From assembly GCA_025024175.1 (NCBI GenBank), contig QCXZ01000137.1, positions 70,370,680 through 70,434,679 on the forward strand: 64,000 bases of DNA, in the 5' to 3' direction. Position 1 is the first letter of the stretch. Each line of letters opens with the position of its first letter. Made by a program: the position numbers and the translations under genes. Below, piece by piece: positions 1-11,620 of the stretch. This DNA comes from Rhyzopertha dominica. Taxonomy: Eukaryota; Arthropoda; Insecta; Coleoptera; Bostrichidae. A model generated the notes under the pieces. It was not told where the DNA came from. It did not search any database and saw only the letters and a list, made by a program, of their open reading frames with translations.

Positions 1-848
1 TGCTATATGCCATTAGTTATATTTAGAATTAAACCTGAGATTTTATTTTGGTAAATTTTCCCAAGAATAATTATAGAAACTTATATACACTGAAAAATGA
101 AGCAGTACAAATTAATGGTTAAATAACATCCGTTAATCAAGTACATATATGGAATCTAAGCTGTATTCATTTACCGCGAAATTATACTACTCATCATAGA
201 AGAGACGTTTGCCTTTGTTATTCTGAGGTGTCATAAGAAATTATATCGTTATTGTTGCTTATTAACGTAAAAAATCAAATTGCGTTACTTAGAAAAAAAG
301 TAATAAACAAACAATCAGTACTATTTGTATTGGTCCACACTAATAAGAATATAGGTAGATCAATGATTTTGAAAATAATGAAATAGAGGAAAGAAAGTGA
401 TACTGACTGTCAGGTTTATGCATCCAACGACACAGTAAGAAGGTATAAAATTGTGTAAACGAAAACTATGGCTTGTACATAACAATGGATATCGGCTCAA
501 AATTTACAAATCTATTACAGACCAAGCGCATATTAGAGACCAGCGAATGCTTCTCAGCAATTTAGATTCCCCAACGAACACTCGCCAGTCTACAAATTAT
601 TATTAATAATTATTATAAATAGTAACTGACACTGTCATGTCAAGCAAGTAGATCATAGTGATACGTGCCCATAAGAAGGTAAAAGCTATTCTGTTTTGTT
701 GTTTTAAAGCTTATTACTATGAAACATCTTCTGCGTAGATTTTTAGTAAATTATTAGTAAAATCAATAATAAACAAGCATAATGCGTAGAAAATTAAGAT
801 ATATAAATAAGATGTAGGTTACAAATAAAGGAGACAGCAACCAGTACA
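1..848. other. No gene recognised; AT-rich spacer
   Basis: AT-rich sequence with stops in all frames and no motif that I recognise. The LINE remnant that follows begins near 849, and its missing 5' part is not visible here. Confidence 0.5.
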
Positions 849-1250
849 GTCGATAAATTTAAATATCTTTAAGATACTATAAAAAGAGATGGAAGCCACC
901 ACACTAAGATTACGAACAAAATAACAGCAGAACGATATTAGTTCAGTAAACAAAACATTTAAAAACTAAAAAAAATTACAAGAAAGAAAAGATATCAGTC
1001 TTTAAATCAGCACTTATACCCGTTCTTCTTTATGGTAGGAATGATCTAAACAAGCTACAGAAATGAAAAAAAATATTAGGATAATTATAATACTCGCCGT
1101 AGTATAAGAGTATGAAATGAACGGTATTTGTATAGAATGGGCAAGCAACAGATCAAAAGAATTTAATATTCCAAGTAGGGGAAGACTGAGACTAAGAGAA
1201 ATGTGAGATAGCACATATCCAGTGATGGAAAACGCTGATGATTCATCCTC
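849..1250 (+). pseudogene. RTE-like LINE, RT thumb and C-terminal remnant
   Basis: A decayed C-terminal part of a non-LTR retrotransposon polymerase. The plus strand reads VDKFKYL near 849, then DGSHHTKITNKIT, matching the FKYLG...G...EI..RI thumb of RTE-type LINEs. After a frame change near 1015 it reads LIPVLLYG, the usual P.LLYG motif, and near 1175 SRGRLRLRE, resembling the R.GR.R.R tail. There are several in-frame stops. The RTE-like copy at 5311-6950 has the same kind of thumb (FKYLGVTIQSNGS), so the two may be related, but they do not overlap enough here to prove one family. Confidence 0.6.
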
Positions 1251-1383
1251 TATACCAATCATTACGCGTCATAAAACCATCATTTGTTTGATGTTTACTT
1301 CTACAATAAATCTCCCCGAAGTCTATCAAATCCACTATATTTAATAAATAGGCAAAGCGCTTTCAGCTATAATTAGCCCATCA

Positions 1384-2376
1384 GTGCCTCATAATGTAAA
1401 AAAGGAACACAAAAGAATTTATAAAACTGACATTGTCAAAATCGAAATAAGCAATCTTGACTTCAAACAAAAAAGTAGCCTGCATGCCAAATGCACAAAC
1501 ATGAAATCAAATAAAGAATTTAGAATAGAACAACTAAAATTACAAAAATCATTCAAAATTGTAAAATCACCGTTGTCTATAATTTTGTATATTTCAAGGA
1601 TTTCTAGAAAATTTAATTTTGAGGATTTATTACAAACATGTAAAGAATGTAAATTATTTAAAGAGGCAGTGTGTTTAAATGACAATAAATGATTTGCTAA
1701 CGAAGAATTTGTATTTTTATATTTTTTATATTGTTTCAAGTGTTCATTGCCTCTAATTGAAAAAGATCTTCCCGTTTGATCAATATAAACAGAATTACAA
1801 TCGTTACAAGAAAAACTATAAACTTCCGAATAATTTAAAGCTGGAATTTTGTCTTTATTGCGAACGGGAAAACACACTGCCTACCGTAGAAAAACCAACA
1901 CTTATTCCATGAGAGGAAACCAATTTCGATAAACTAAGTGAGACTGGACCAAGAAACCTAAGGGGATGCCAAATTTTGGCTTCCTCAACATAAATGGTGT
2001 TAAATTTTGTTATATATTTAAAGTATAATTTTTGTAATACATGATTAGGAAAGTTATTATTAAAAGCAATTTGAAGAATTACACCTAGTTCCTATTCAAA
2101 AGCGTTTAAAGAAAGAGGTAATTTAAAAAGTCTGTTAAAAAGAGAATGAAATACGGACATTTTGTGTGTATAAGGGTGAAAAGAAAAGTAATTAATAATG
2201 TTATCGGTGCATGTGGGTTTTCTGAAAATGTCGAAAGATATGTAAGGAGAAGACTGATTTCGTATAACTAATAAATCTAAAGATGGAATTTAATTATCAA
2301 TTTCTATTTCATAACCAAAATTTATAGAATCATGAAGAGAATTAATATATGTAAGAAAATTATTTAAGTCATTGTA
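1384..2376 (-). mobile_element. Penelope-like element copy A: RT end plus GIY-YIG endonuclease
   Basis: 3' half of a Penelope-like retroelement, read on the minus strand. From 2376 downward it gives YINSLHDSINFGYEIEIDN, then IPSLDLLVIRNQSS (about 2290-2249), typical of the segment following the Penelope RT core. After frame breaks comes a GIY-YIG nuclease domain in the open frame 1877-1419: VYSFSCNDCNSVYIDQTGR, with a downstream NEH and a hydrophobic tail. In active relatives the YIG glycine precedes QTGR; here it is aspartate (VYID), and copy B has the same change, so it may be a family trait. The 5' part is missing: at 2376 the sequence turns back on itself. Over 1741-1820 it differs from copy B (9001-9080) at 4 of 80 bases. 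Confidence 0.8.
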
Positions 2377-2410
2377 ATTTTCTTACATATATTAATTCTC
2401 TTCATGATTC
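2327..2410. repeat. Perfect 34-bp inverted repeat, 16-bp loop
   Basis: Arms 2327-2360 and 2377-2410 are exact reverse complements, separated by 16 bases. The left arm is coding sequence of Penelope-like copy A (YINSLHDS region); the right arm is the same sequence inverted, after which Penelope similarity ends. This is the footprint of a fold-back at the truncated 5' end of the element. The lack of any mismatch in otherwise decayed sequence suggests a recent event or gene conversion. Confidence 0.9.
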
Positions 2411-2780
2411 ACAATGACGAGCAACAATAGATTTATAATAAAATGCAAAGTTTTTATAATATTAACTAGATATTTACATAAACAGGCTTTACTTAAAATT
2501 TTCGGGTATATATAATTTTTTCATGTAACCATTATCAACCCACTTTTCATAATGTGAGGCTGAATCAAGAAAGAGTTTTCATATAAATCACGAATTAAAA
2601 AAATGTTCTTAAAGCATTCCTGCAAAACCGCATGCGTCTCATTCAAGAGACAAGTGCGACGCTTTTTAAAAAAAGACTAAAAGCTAAAGCTTTGAAGAAA
2701 AACTGGCCCATAATAAACATAATAAATCAAATTTTACGTGGATAAAGCAAGAACGAAGGTTGTTGAAGAACTTTAAAAAA
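2411..2780. other. No gene recognised; possible start of hAT relic
   Basis: Stop-filled sequence between the fold-back and the recognisable hAT transposase. A lysine-rich stretch near 2640-2720 (plus strand) could be the decayed N-terminal region of that transposase, but I cannot see a BED zinc finger. Confidence 0.3.
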
Positions 2781-3760
2781 AAGCTCAGATGTCAAGTTTC
2801 ATGTTGTACAATTGGACACAATTTATAACCGAGTAAATGAAATAGCTAGAATAGGAAAACCATGAACAGACGGTGAGTGTTTTATAAAGGCATCTTAAGA
2901 TCTGTTTAGTGATTTTAAAAACAAAACCGAAATTGTAAAAACCAAAGATATTTCTCTGTTTGCTAAATGAGTACACAAGATCGAATTGCTAAAATGGCCT
3001 TAGATGTGACCCAACTAACTTCGGCAATACAAACTGTTACACAGGAGTCCTACGACATGAAAGACAAAGGACATATGTAAAATTTATGTCACCTCAAGAA
3101 GAATTGTCAGGATTGCTGTCACTACTCTTCAAAAGTCGCAAGATGTACTATTGTAATAAAGCGATAATGTCATCGATGTTAATAAGATTGTTTCCATTGC
3201 AACTTATGGAACAAAAAGAATGATTAGGATAATCAAAGAATTCATTTCAATATTAAAAAGTAAAATTGATCACCAAATTCTTGTCTTGTCTTATGCACAA
3301 TTCTTTTAAAACGCAATAGTTGACGTGATGAACTTAGTTATTAAGATTATCAAAGGCATTTTAACTAATACCTTCTATTATCGTCAATTTAAAGTATTAT
3401 TAAATGAAATGGACAGGTAGTACTCAAACTTACCTATGCACAGTAAGTGCGATGGTTTTCACAAGGCAATGTTTGAAAGCGTTTTTTTCGTATCTGCATG
3501 AAATTAATACGTTCTTAAATAGTAAGGGCAATCATCATCCTGCAATGAAATAATGTAGCTGAATGACCTAAACCTTAAGCTTTAAGGAAAAGGATAGACT
3601 GCATTTTCCTTACTAGAAGAACTAGTTTGTTTTNAAAATAAATTGCNTGTTTTGGCTGAAATTATGGANATGGCTACTCCCGTATTTTCAAACCTTAAGA
3701 ATTATCGGGAATGAAGCGGTTCTTCTATTGGCAGCACAAGAACGATCAAAACAATGAAAC
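2781..3760 (+). pseudogene. hAT transposase relic, ZBED5/SCAND3-like
   Basis: A decayed transposase of the hAT superfamily, in the branch that gave rise to vertebrate ZBED5/GTF2IRD2-type genes. Plus-strand pieces in order: RIGKP.TDGECFIKAS near 2850 (usual 'GKPYTDGEFIKE' region), KTKDISLFAK near 2935 (ISLS...R region), VNKIVSIATYGTKRMI near 3185 (usual 'VSITTDGA.SM', with catalytic Asp changed to Tyr), VDVMNLVIKIIKGI near 3315, RQFKVLLNEMDR near 3386, then in the next frame RWFSQGNV near 3452 (usual 'RWLS.G.VL'), and LLEELVCF near 3607. Several frameshifts and stops; no C-terminal dimerisation domain is seen, and termini were not found. The assignment is from motif order, not a search. Confidence 0.7.
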
Positions 3761-4590
3761 AAGGCTTTGTCGAATGGAATAATATAATCAAACAAAAACA
3801 GCTTTTGGTATGCTAACAATCTTTGGATGGACAACATATTTTTCTCTTCCACGAACTTAATAAAAAACAATCTAAAAAACCAAATCAAAGTTTACATTCG
3901 AGTAAGGTTGTCGGATTGATTTCTGAATATAGTTTTTATTTCGGCTGGCTCTACCGGTTGAAAGGTTTGCCGATTACTACCTTAAAGTGAAACGGCTTTT
4001 TGTCTATCCATAAATAATAGGCTTCATCGCCCCTACTTCCTAACTTACCAGGCAGGCAATCTCCTTAAGTACTTAACCTCAGCCCGCGCTTGATCAACAT
4101 CGGAAGATTCTGTGAAAGATTAAAAACGCAATCTACTTTTGGAACGGCACTGTAAAATCCGCATTTAATTCTTTAATGGCCACACAATGAATCGAGGACT
4201 AGAGTCATTACATGGAGCTTCAAAAGTTCGTTTAATCATTCCTGACGTTATCGATCCCAAAACTCATTATCTCGCATATCTCGCGGAAGTGCAGGCAGTC
4301 TTGATTTTATCCGGTTATGAAAACGGGAACCAAGTGCACCGAAGGGCTTCTAGAAAACGAANTTGACCTTTATGGTTTAACGTTTAGCCCATGTGNTNGC
4401 TGTTCTTATTATTAAGCGGCATGTCATTTACTATTTTATGGTACCCGTTATTTTTTTCATTGTACGGTGGATTAAAATCATAAAATACCAAGCCGCCGAC
4501 AAGACTTCTAACAAATAGTTGTTCGTTTTAGGACTCGAATTGTTTCTACCACTTGAAGTACATTGTTAGCAACTGTATACTGTTAGTATA
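3761..4590. other. Unassigned stretch, possibly coding relic
   Basis: Contains a few short open pieces on the plus strand, such as IPDVIDPKTHYLAYLAE near 4235 and a hydrophobic run near 4400-4480, but no family that I recognise. Ambiguous bases at 4362, 4396 and 4398 interrupt frames. It could be the rest of the hAT relic or a separate insertion. Confidence 0.3.
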
Positions 4591-5292
4591 TCATTATTTA
4601 TATAACATTTACAGCTATCGCCCTATAGCTTTAATTTCAAACTTCGCCTTGTCGGCTAGTAACTTATCAGTCACATATCTAGTCAACTTCTGGACAGCCA
4701 ACATTGATTCATTCACTGTAAGTCGACTTCGACTAATCTTTGCTAGTTTGTACAATTTGTTTTAAGTGCCGTCGACAAATTTAAGTAATATATACCGACC
4801 TTTCCAAAGCCTTGGAAGTTGTGAATCATTTTCTTTTACTAAAAAATTAAAGGCTTTTGGTTTGTGTGATAAGGTAGTGAATTTGTTTAAATCCTTGCTT
4901 GTCAATCTCACATAGTTCATTGATTACAGTGGGTTTAGGTCCAGAATATAATTTACGCTGAGTAGAGTTACACAAGGTTCCAACCTCGAGCCATTATTAT
5001 TTGTAATGTATTCAACGGGGGACTTGAACGGTTTACTTGCCCTCTCTATGTATATGATGACGATTTAAAATTGGCTAAGTGTATAACGTCGGTAGACGAC
5101 TCCCTCAGATTACAAGAAGACTTAAATAACTTTAACATCTGCTGCATTAACAATAAACTGAAAATTAACTTAAGCAAATGTAAAGTAATTACTGCTACAA
5201 AGAAACTTAATCCCATTATTTTTCAGTACTCTTTGAATGAACGTATTATCGCTAATGTTAAGGCAGTTAAAGACTTGGATCTTATTATTTTG
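4591..5292 (+). pseudogene. Jockey/CR1-like LINE reverse transcriptase fragment
   Basis: Plus-strand RT domain of a Jockey-superfamily non-LTR element in broken frames. In order: YRPIALISNF near 4620; QH.FIHCKSTSTNLC near 4702 (usual QHGF..GRST); YTDLSKALEVVNH near 4793 (catalytic Asp kept, normal form DLSKAFD); VTQGSN.EPLLF near 4970 (usual G.PQGS.LGPLLF); DDLKLAK near 5055, following the YADD site; then an open frame 5071-5331 with NNKLKINLSKCKV. The piece stops abruptly near 5292, where the oppositely oriented RTE-like LINE begins. Endonuclease and 3' end are absent. Confidence 0.75.
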
Positions 5293-5310
5293 TTCCTCAT
5301 ATATATCATA

Positions 5311-6950
5311 TCATATTTCCCTTTTACTTAATAACTCCCTGTTTAGTGAGTGATACACCTTTATTGCACTAGTAATTCTTTCACTTATTTCTTCATCCAT
5401 ACTTCCATTGCTTTGTATTGTAACTCCTAGGTACTTAAAACTCTTAACCTGTCCTATTTGTTTCCCATTTATTGCTATGTCTATCTTTTTGTCCTTTTTT
5501 CCTATGACCATTGTTTTAGTCTTGCTCGTATTTATTAACATTTTACGTTTTGTTAGTTCATTCTCCCACAACTCTACATTTTGTTGTAACTTCTCTTCAT
5601 TTTCTGCACAGATCATCAGGTCATCTGCAAATGCGCATTCTGCTAGCTTTATCACCTTTAATTTTCTATACCCTAATTTGACTTTGTTAGCCTTGTTGTG
5701 TAGTTCCCACAATATATCGTCCATTACCATGATAAACAGTGCTGGACTTAACACCCCCCCTTGCCTTAATCCATCCACTACTTGAAAATCCTGTGATTCC
5801 GTGTTGCTTGTTCTGACATAATTTTTTGTGTCGCTGTATAAACTCTATGCTTTTTGTGAGCTTATTATTTATACCTCTTTTCTTCATACTTTCCCAGACC
5901 AATTTTGCTAGGGATGTTCAAATCAAATGCTTTCTCTAAGTACAGGAATGCTAAACAGATTCCTTCTTCTTTGTCTATCTTTTCCGCCATTTGCTTAATC
6001 GTAAATATATGGTCCTGGGTTCTTCGCCCTCTTCTAAACCCGCTTTGTGCTTCGTGTAATTGTGGTTCCAACTTTTCTCTTAATCTTGCTTCAATCAGTC
6101 TTTCATAAACCTTTGCTACTACACTTAACAATGTCATTCCTCTATAGTTCCCACATTCTTTTGTGTCTCCCTTTTTATGTATTGGTACAATTATCCCCAT
6201 TTTCCAGTCATCTGGTACTGCTCCTTTATTCCATGCCATGTTAAATATTTTTGTCAGCACTTTCCTCCGTTTTGGTCCCATACTTTTCAACATTTCTGGT
6301 GCAATTTGATCATGCCCCGCCGCCTTTCCTCCTTTTATATTATCAATGACCTTTTTTGCTTCTTCCTCTTCTATAACGTTCTGTTGTTTCTCTTCAACTC
6401 TGACTTCTGTGCAATTGGTTTCGGTTTCTGGGTTGAGTAACTCTTCAAAATATTCTTTCCTTTCATTATTTCACTGCCTTCTGTCAGTATTTTCCCTTGC
6501 TTGTTTTTTATCTGACCTGCAATGTATTTTTTATCATTTTTGGCATTCTTTAGTATTTTATAAAATAGTTTCTGGTTTGCTTTGCTGTTTTCTTCCATTT
6601 TCATCCCAAATTCTTCCCAAGCCTCTCTTTTGGCTTCTTTTACCAATTCTTTGACTTTTATTCTCTGCTCTTTGTATCTTGTGTAATTTTCTATTGTTCG
6701 CTTTGCAATATATTGTTTCCATATTTCTTTTTTCTTTGCTACATGGCTTTTTATCTCCCCCTTCCACCAATGAGTCTGTTTTTTCCTTTTGTCTACTAAG
6801 ATTTTTCCACACACTTCCCTCGCTGTGCTCACTAATATATCCTTAAATTTCATCCAGACTAGTTCTATATCATCTTCATTTCTTATGCTATTTATTATTT
6901 CAAATTTTTTCTTCACGAGTCTTTGTACTTGTTTGCGGTTTCATTTTCGA
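5311..6950 (-). pseudogene. RTE-like LINE: linker, RT and thumb (both ends truncated)
   Basis: Longest LINE remnant in the window, minus strand. 6916-6371: basic linker between endonuclease and RT, with HWWKGEIKSHVAKKK. 6293-5865: RT with VPDDWKMGIIVPIHKKGD, CGNYRGMTLLS, SGFRRGRRTQDHIF and then LAFLYLEKAFD; the first catalytic Asp of F.DLEKAFD is Tyr. A frameshift follows. 5778-5311: GLRQGGVLSPALF, FADDLMI (catalytic pair kept), then FKYLGVTIQSNGS and SLNRELLSKREI, where it ends. The usual C-terminal zinc-knuckle part and the AP endonuclease are missing. At least three frame breaks. Clade is inferred from the FADD and FKYLG style; R4/Proto2 relatives are not excluded. Confidence 0.8.
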
Positions 6951-8269
6951 CTAGTTTAAACACTCTAATTGCTTCCTTTGTTCTTACTTCTGTCTTTATA
7001 TGTTTGCTGCGTTTCTTTCTAGGTTATTATTTTTATTTTTCCTAAAAATACTTAATAATGGCAAAAAACATCAAGGCAATTTTTGCATCAATATACTTCA
7101 TATGGCAAAAATAAAGACAGAAAATGATGCCCCGCAATCGCGTCATATTTATATCTTGACATTTATTTGTTGCAGTTTGCGTTTTCTGTAAATAAAACTA
7201 AGGAAGTTGTTTAGAATAAGATTGTCAGTGTTTTGTATCTAAAAACAAACGATACGTTGGCATCAAATCATTCTAAAATAACAGATTATGCGAAAAACCA
7301 GCAATGCTTCTGCAGGAGCAAGTTCATCAAATATCCAATTTATATTTACGTGCCGACGTTCACAAATCTACCGAGTATAATTTCCACAAGATCTAAACTA
7401 CCCAACCCCGAAGTTCTATCCGCAACGAGCCCGTAAGCCGCAATGACGATATACAAGATAAACCAAACTATCAAGTTTGCTTACCTAAATTTGGCCCTAA
7501 GTAATATCCCACTTTGAAAAGCTACGCCGGCTATCAGTTGACAAACTTCTGCATCAAGCTAACTCCGAAGTCGGTTTTCAAAATTACAGCTACATCGAGA
7601 GAGTTTCCACGTAATGTAAAACATTTATATAGTTACCTTGATCCCTGTGGCACTAATTAAACTGGTTTGATTAAAACTTAAAGTGGCGAACTTAATTAAA
7701 ATTATGTAAACTTTCGTAAGATTGAATAAACGGTTTTAAACTTGCTAAGTTTAACCATAAATTATTAAGACTTCCGTATTCCATAACAACTGTAGGTATA
7801 TGAAACTACAAAGGTGTTTTTAACTTACAATAGTTTGCAAAAGTTTTGTATCCCTTTTTCATTCAATACTCGACTAAAGAGAACCTATTTAAACGGTATC
7901 ATTAAATGAGAGATAAGCTCTATTAAAAATGTATATGAAATGAAAATAAGAGAAATGCAATAAGACTTTGTTAGGTGTAGTGCTAGTTCTGTAAGAAAGA
8001 ATCAGTAAAATGCGAGATTAAAAAGAATTTATGTTGGAACAATCTTGAATATAATATAATACCCAGTATGTGTTTAGCTCAAAACAAAAAACAAGGCCAG
8101 ACAAACTTAATATTTATGTCTGGAAAGAGAAAAACCGGTATCTGGCAAATTTTCTCATTATAAGCTAGAGTACAACATATTATATTAGCTTCCATGTTTA
8201 TATTGGTATAAATAGTAAAATCTACAGCTGTAAACTATTAATACCTTAAATGACATTCTAATATATTTG
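6951..8269. other. No gene recognised
   Basis: Low-GC sequence with only short open frames. I found no RT, transposase or RNA motif on either strand. Upstream sequence of the RTE-like LINE ends somewhere in 6950-7020. Confidence 0.45.
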
Positions 8270-8324
8270 GATCACCCAACAGGCGGAGTAATAAACACGC
8301 GTGGTCTTCACGTGATTTTCAAAC
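8270..8324 (+). repeat. Dispersed repeat, copy 1 (second copy 26635-26689)
   Basis: A 55-bp segment aligning without gaps to 26635-26689 at about 42 of 55 positions, beginning GATCACC and ending AAAC. Flanks do not align. Function unknown; probably a fragment of a decayed interspersed repeat. Confidence 0.55.
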
Positions 8325-8974
8325 GCAGCTTTCCTATTGGTTCTCCGCAACCGAGGGAGATCTGCTTCAACTCCGTTTCACACTAGCCAACCTTACCGAT
8401 CGACTGAAATTAAACTAAAATTGCAAAACCATGTTCTTGGGCAATTTAATTGTAAGATATTGCTATACGGCATCTTTGAGTTAACTTTTCTGTTGCAAAT
8501 TCTAAACCTGAACGTTCGCTAAGTTCAGAAAAAGAGAGGTTATGTTGCCTCAAAAAAATAAATGTTAAAATTTGTTGTGCGGTTTAAGTTGCGCTTTTCG
8601 GAAGGACTGTGCTATATCTTATTTGCTGAAACAGTGACAACTACTTTTAATGACCAGTAATTACCATTAAAATGCATGTCTATGCTGTGCTGTCTGCCAT
8701 GCAATTAACTACAAATAGCTCTATTTCTCAATAATTATAGCTCATCAGTGTAGTTTAGGTCTAGTGCTGACAGCACGGCATAGAACTGGTTTTGAATATA
8801 TACCAAGAGCTTGGTATGATGTAAGTGAGAATTTAGATGGCAATGCCATCTGTCAGCATTACACTGACATGATGACAAAGCTACCTAGCTGCCTTAACGG
8901 GCACTACTTCCTAAATGAAGTGACCTGTAGCCTGACAAATTGGCATGCAACTGCATACTTCAATATATCAGTAT
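8325..8974. other. No gene; short imperfect inverted repeat
   Basis: Contains an imperfect inverted repeat with GC-rich arms (about 8681-8698 and 8766-8783, sharing CAGCAC/GTGCTG cores). Nothing else is recognised. The second Penelope-like copy starts at about 8975. Confidence 0.4.
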
Positions 8975-9520
8975 TGTTACATTTTTCACATTGTTTGAAA
9001 TGTTCATTGCCTCTAATTGAAAAAGATCTTCCCATTTGATCAATATAAACAAAATTACATTCGTCACAAGAAAAACTATACTCCCGAATAATTCAAAACT
9101 GGAATTTTGCCGTTATTGCAAACAAAACGAGAAAACACACTGCCCGTCGTAGAAAATCCTATACTTATCCCATGAGAGGAAAACAATTTAGATAGACCAA
9201 CAAACCTAAGAGGACGCCAAATTTTAGCTTCTTTAACATGAATGGTGTGAAAGTACAATTTTTGTAATAAATGATTTGGGAAGTTATTATTAAAAGCAAT
9301 TTGAAGAATTACCCCAGTTCTTTTTCAAAAGCGTTAAAAATCTGTTAAAAAAGAATGAAACGGATATTTTGTGTGTATAAGGGTGCAAGCAAAAATTATT
9401 AATAATGTTGTTGGTACATGTTGGTTTTGTAAAAATTTCGAAAGATAGGTAAGAAGAAGGCTGATTTCGTATAATTAATAAACCTAAAAGTGGAATTTGC
9501 CTTTTAATTGAAATCCAGCA
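8975..9520 (-). mobile_element. Penelope-like element copy B (GIY-YIG region, truncated both ends)
   Basis: Second copy of the element at 1384-2376, same strand. Minus-strand reading from 9510 gives IPLLGLLIIRNQ, then after frame breaks VGLSKLFSSHGISIGF near 9200 and NNGKIPVLNYSGV near 9090, entering the GIY-YIG domain with VYIDQ just below 9060. It is cut off near 8975 inside the nuclease domain, losing the C-terminal half that copy A keeps. 9001-9080 differs from 1741-1820 at 4 of 80 bases, so the copies derive from the same subfamily. The open piece 9258-9076 is the longest remaining frame. Confidence 0.8.
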
Positions 9521-11620
9521 TTTGATAAATTTAACAGTCTACTATGAAAATTAAACGGTTGAAAATTCACAAATGGTTTTTTTTAATCAGAGTGAATGTA
9601 AATAGTGGTTTTTGAATATAGATAAACAAATTTTTATGAAACAAATTTGGTACGTAGGACCTGAATTTCTGAACTTTAAATTATGGTTAAAACAAATAGT
9701 ATTAGAATTATGTTTCTGGCGAAAACTTAACTTACCCCTTAGGTTGAAATGAAGATTGCTTGATCAATATAAAATAATAATATCTCTCAACTTATAATCT
9801 AAACAAGAGAATTCAATATAACTAAGTACAGAAGATTTCAAATAAATGTTAACTTAATTAAGATCCTTATAGTGGGTCTTCACTTCTGTCTTCAATGATG
9901 AGGGCTTAATATAAGCTGAAAGTGGTTTGCCAATTTGGTTATAAATAAAGTAGATATATTGAATTTAGTCAAGAATTTTCTATTAAAAAAATCAAGCAAA
10001 GGGCTAACTTGTACGAGATTAATCGTAAATTTGCAGTCTTTCCAGGGTATTTTTCTTTCCTATTTGTCGATTTATGTGGGGGAATAAAAAATAGATCATT
10101 TCATTGCTATAGTGCGCCACTACGTTATGCTTTACCATTTTAATTATTTTGCAAAACTTCACACAAATATTACACCGAACGTATAGTAGTTATACATGCC
10201 ACTGGCGTTCTATGTATCCCACTATATTTCCAGCTCTGACTATACCTCTCCCTCCCACACTGACTACGAATCTGGACCGTAACACTGTATACAGTTATCA
10301 CGCGGCCGTGCGAATATCTTCCATCTATTATCGTGTACAGAGCAGTAGTGTTGGATTGCATTTTTTTCTGAAACCCGACTGGCTCTTGACATGATGAGCC
10401 CACTAAAGGAAGCATCTAAAATTTCATCCTGTGTGATCCTAATGAAGAAATAAGACCACAGTTTTCTAAGATTAGCTTGTTGTGACATTGTCACTTTATA
10501 TTTTAATATCATCGAATTTGATTTGATGCTACAACGAGTATAAAGGTTTCAGAATGTAAGAATAGCTTTCTAAATCTTCTCTTTTAAGTAATTTAAAACG
10601 GCACTAATGGGGCTTCAAACTCTAAATTGAACCGCGCAATTAGCCAAGTTTGTTTTAGTCGTGGAATAATGCGCCAACAATGTTAATTCTAATCAGAATT
10701 GCAATGCAAAAGCGGCTTTTCCATTAATTTACAGTACAAAATCATTTTTGTGCTGCCGCTCGCGTCGATAAACGTATAAATTGAGGCAAAATCATCGGGA
10801 ATTCAAATGAGTTACACACAGGGTATGCAAATGATCCCAGGTTCGTCAAATACGTGATCATATTTCGCACAACGCCAGTTCAGCTGTGGCTACATACCGC
10901 TGTACTAAAGCACCTGAATATACACACCATAATATCAACGGATTGTACAATCGCATGAATTGTTGCAATTAGCTGCATTTGCAAGATGTGAGTTTTGCAA
11001 CGTTAACAATACTGGTGATTTGAATGCGATAAATAGAGGAGGTTTTCCGAATACGGATACGAAGCAAAAGCATCTGTGCGTTTATAAGTCAAAGGTCAAA
11101 TGTAGCTGTAGGTGTTGGTTGCGCTCGGTTTAATTTTTAACTCTGCTTTTCAGTTCGGGTAACGAAATTCCATCTACGCAATTTCAACAGAGTTCATAAT
11201 CATTTTTGTGAAATGGAAATTGCGGTTTGTAAATGGTTAGAAAATAACCTTTTAGGCCCTTTTACTATTAATTTCTCGAATTAGCAAAAATACATTATTA
11301 ATATTAATGTTCTACAAAGAGCCTAGCGGAATAAGCATATGAAATCTGCCCCACGTGTATCAGCACTAAATTTATATAATTGATTTACATCTATGAAAAA
11401 CTAACTTTTACAAATTTTTAGTCCCCTAATCGCTACCATAGAGGAGTTATTAGGACGGGAAGGAAAACCGAAAATTTTTTTTCTTCAGACCTATATTCGT
11501 GATAAGAAAGTTATTAGGGTTTTCTAAAAGCAATTCTATATTTCTGAAAAAAAGTTTGTCAATTTTTTTAATTTTCCGAAACATTTTTTAGGTTTATGAT
11601 CTATTGGAAAGCTGGTTTCT
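9521..11620. other. No gene recognised
   Basis: About 2.1 kb of mostly low-GC sequence. A patch at 10180-10400 is richer in GC and open on both strands for about 80 codons, but neither translation resembles a protein family known to me. Minus-strand sequence just above 9520 may include more of the decayed Penelope RT. Confidence 0.4.

Noticed and set aside
5408..5785. Plus-strand open frame of 125 codons
   Set aside because: Antisense shadow of the RTE-like LINE reverse transcriptase, which carries the real motifs on the minus strand.
6346..6654. Plus-strand open frames rich in F, S and C
   Set aside because: Antisense of the lysine-rich LINE linker on the minus strand.
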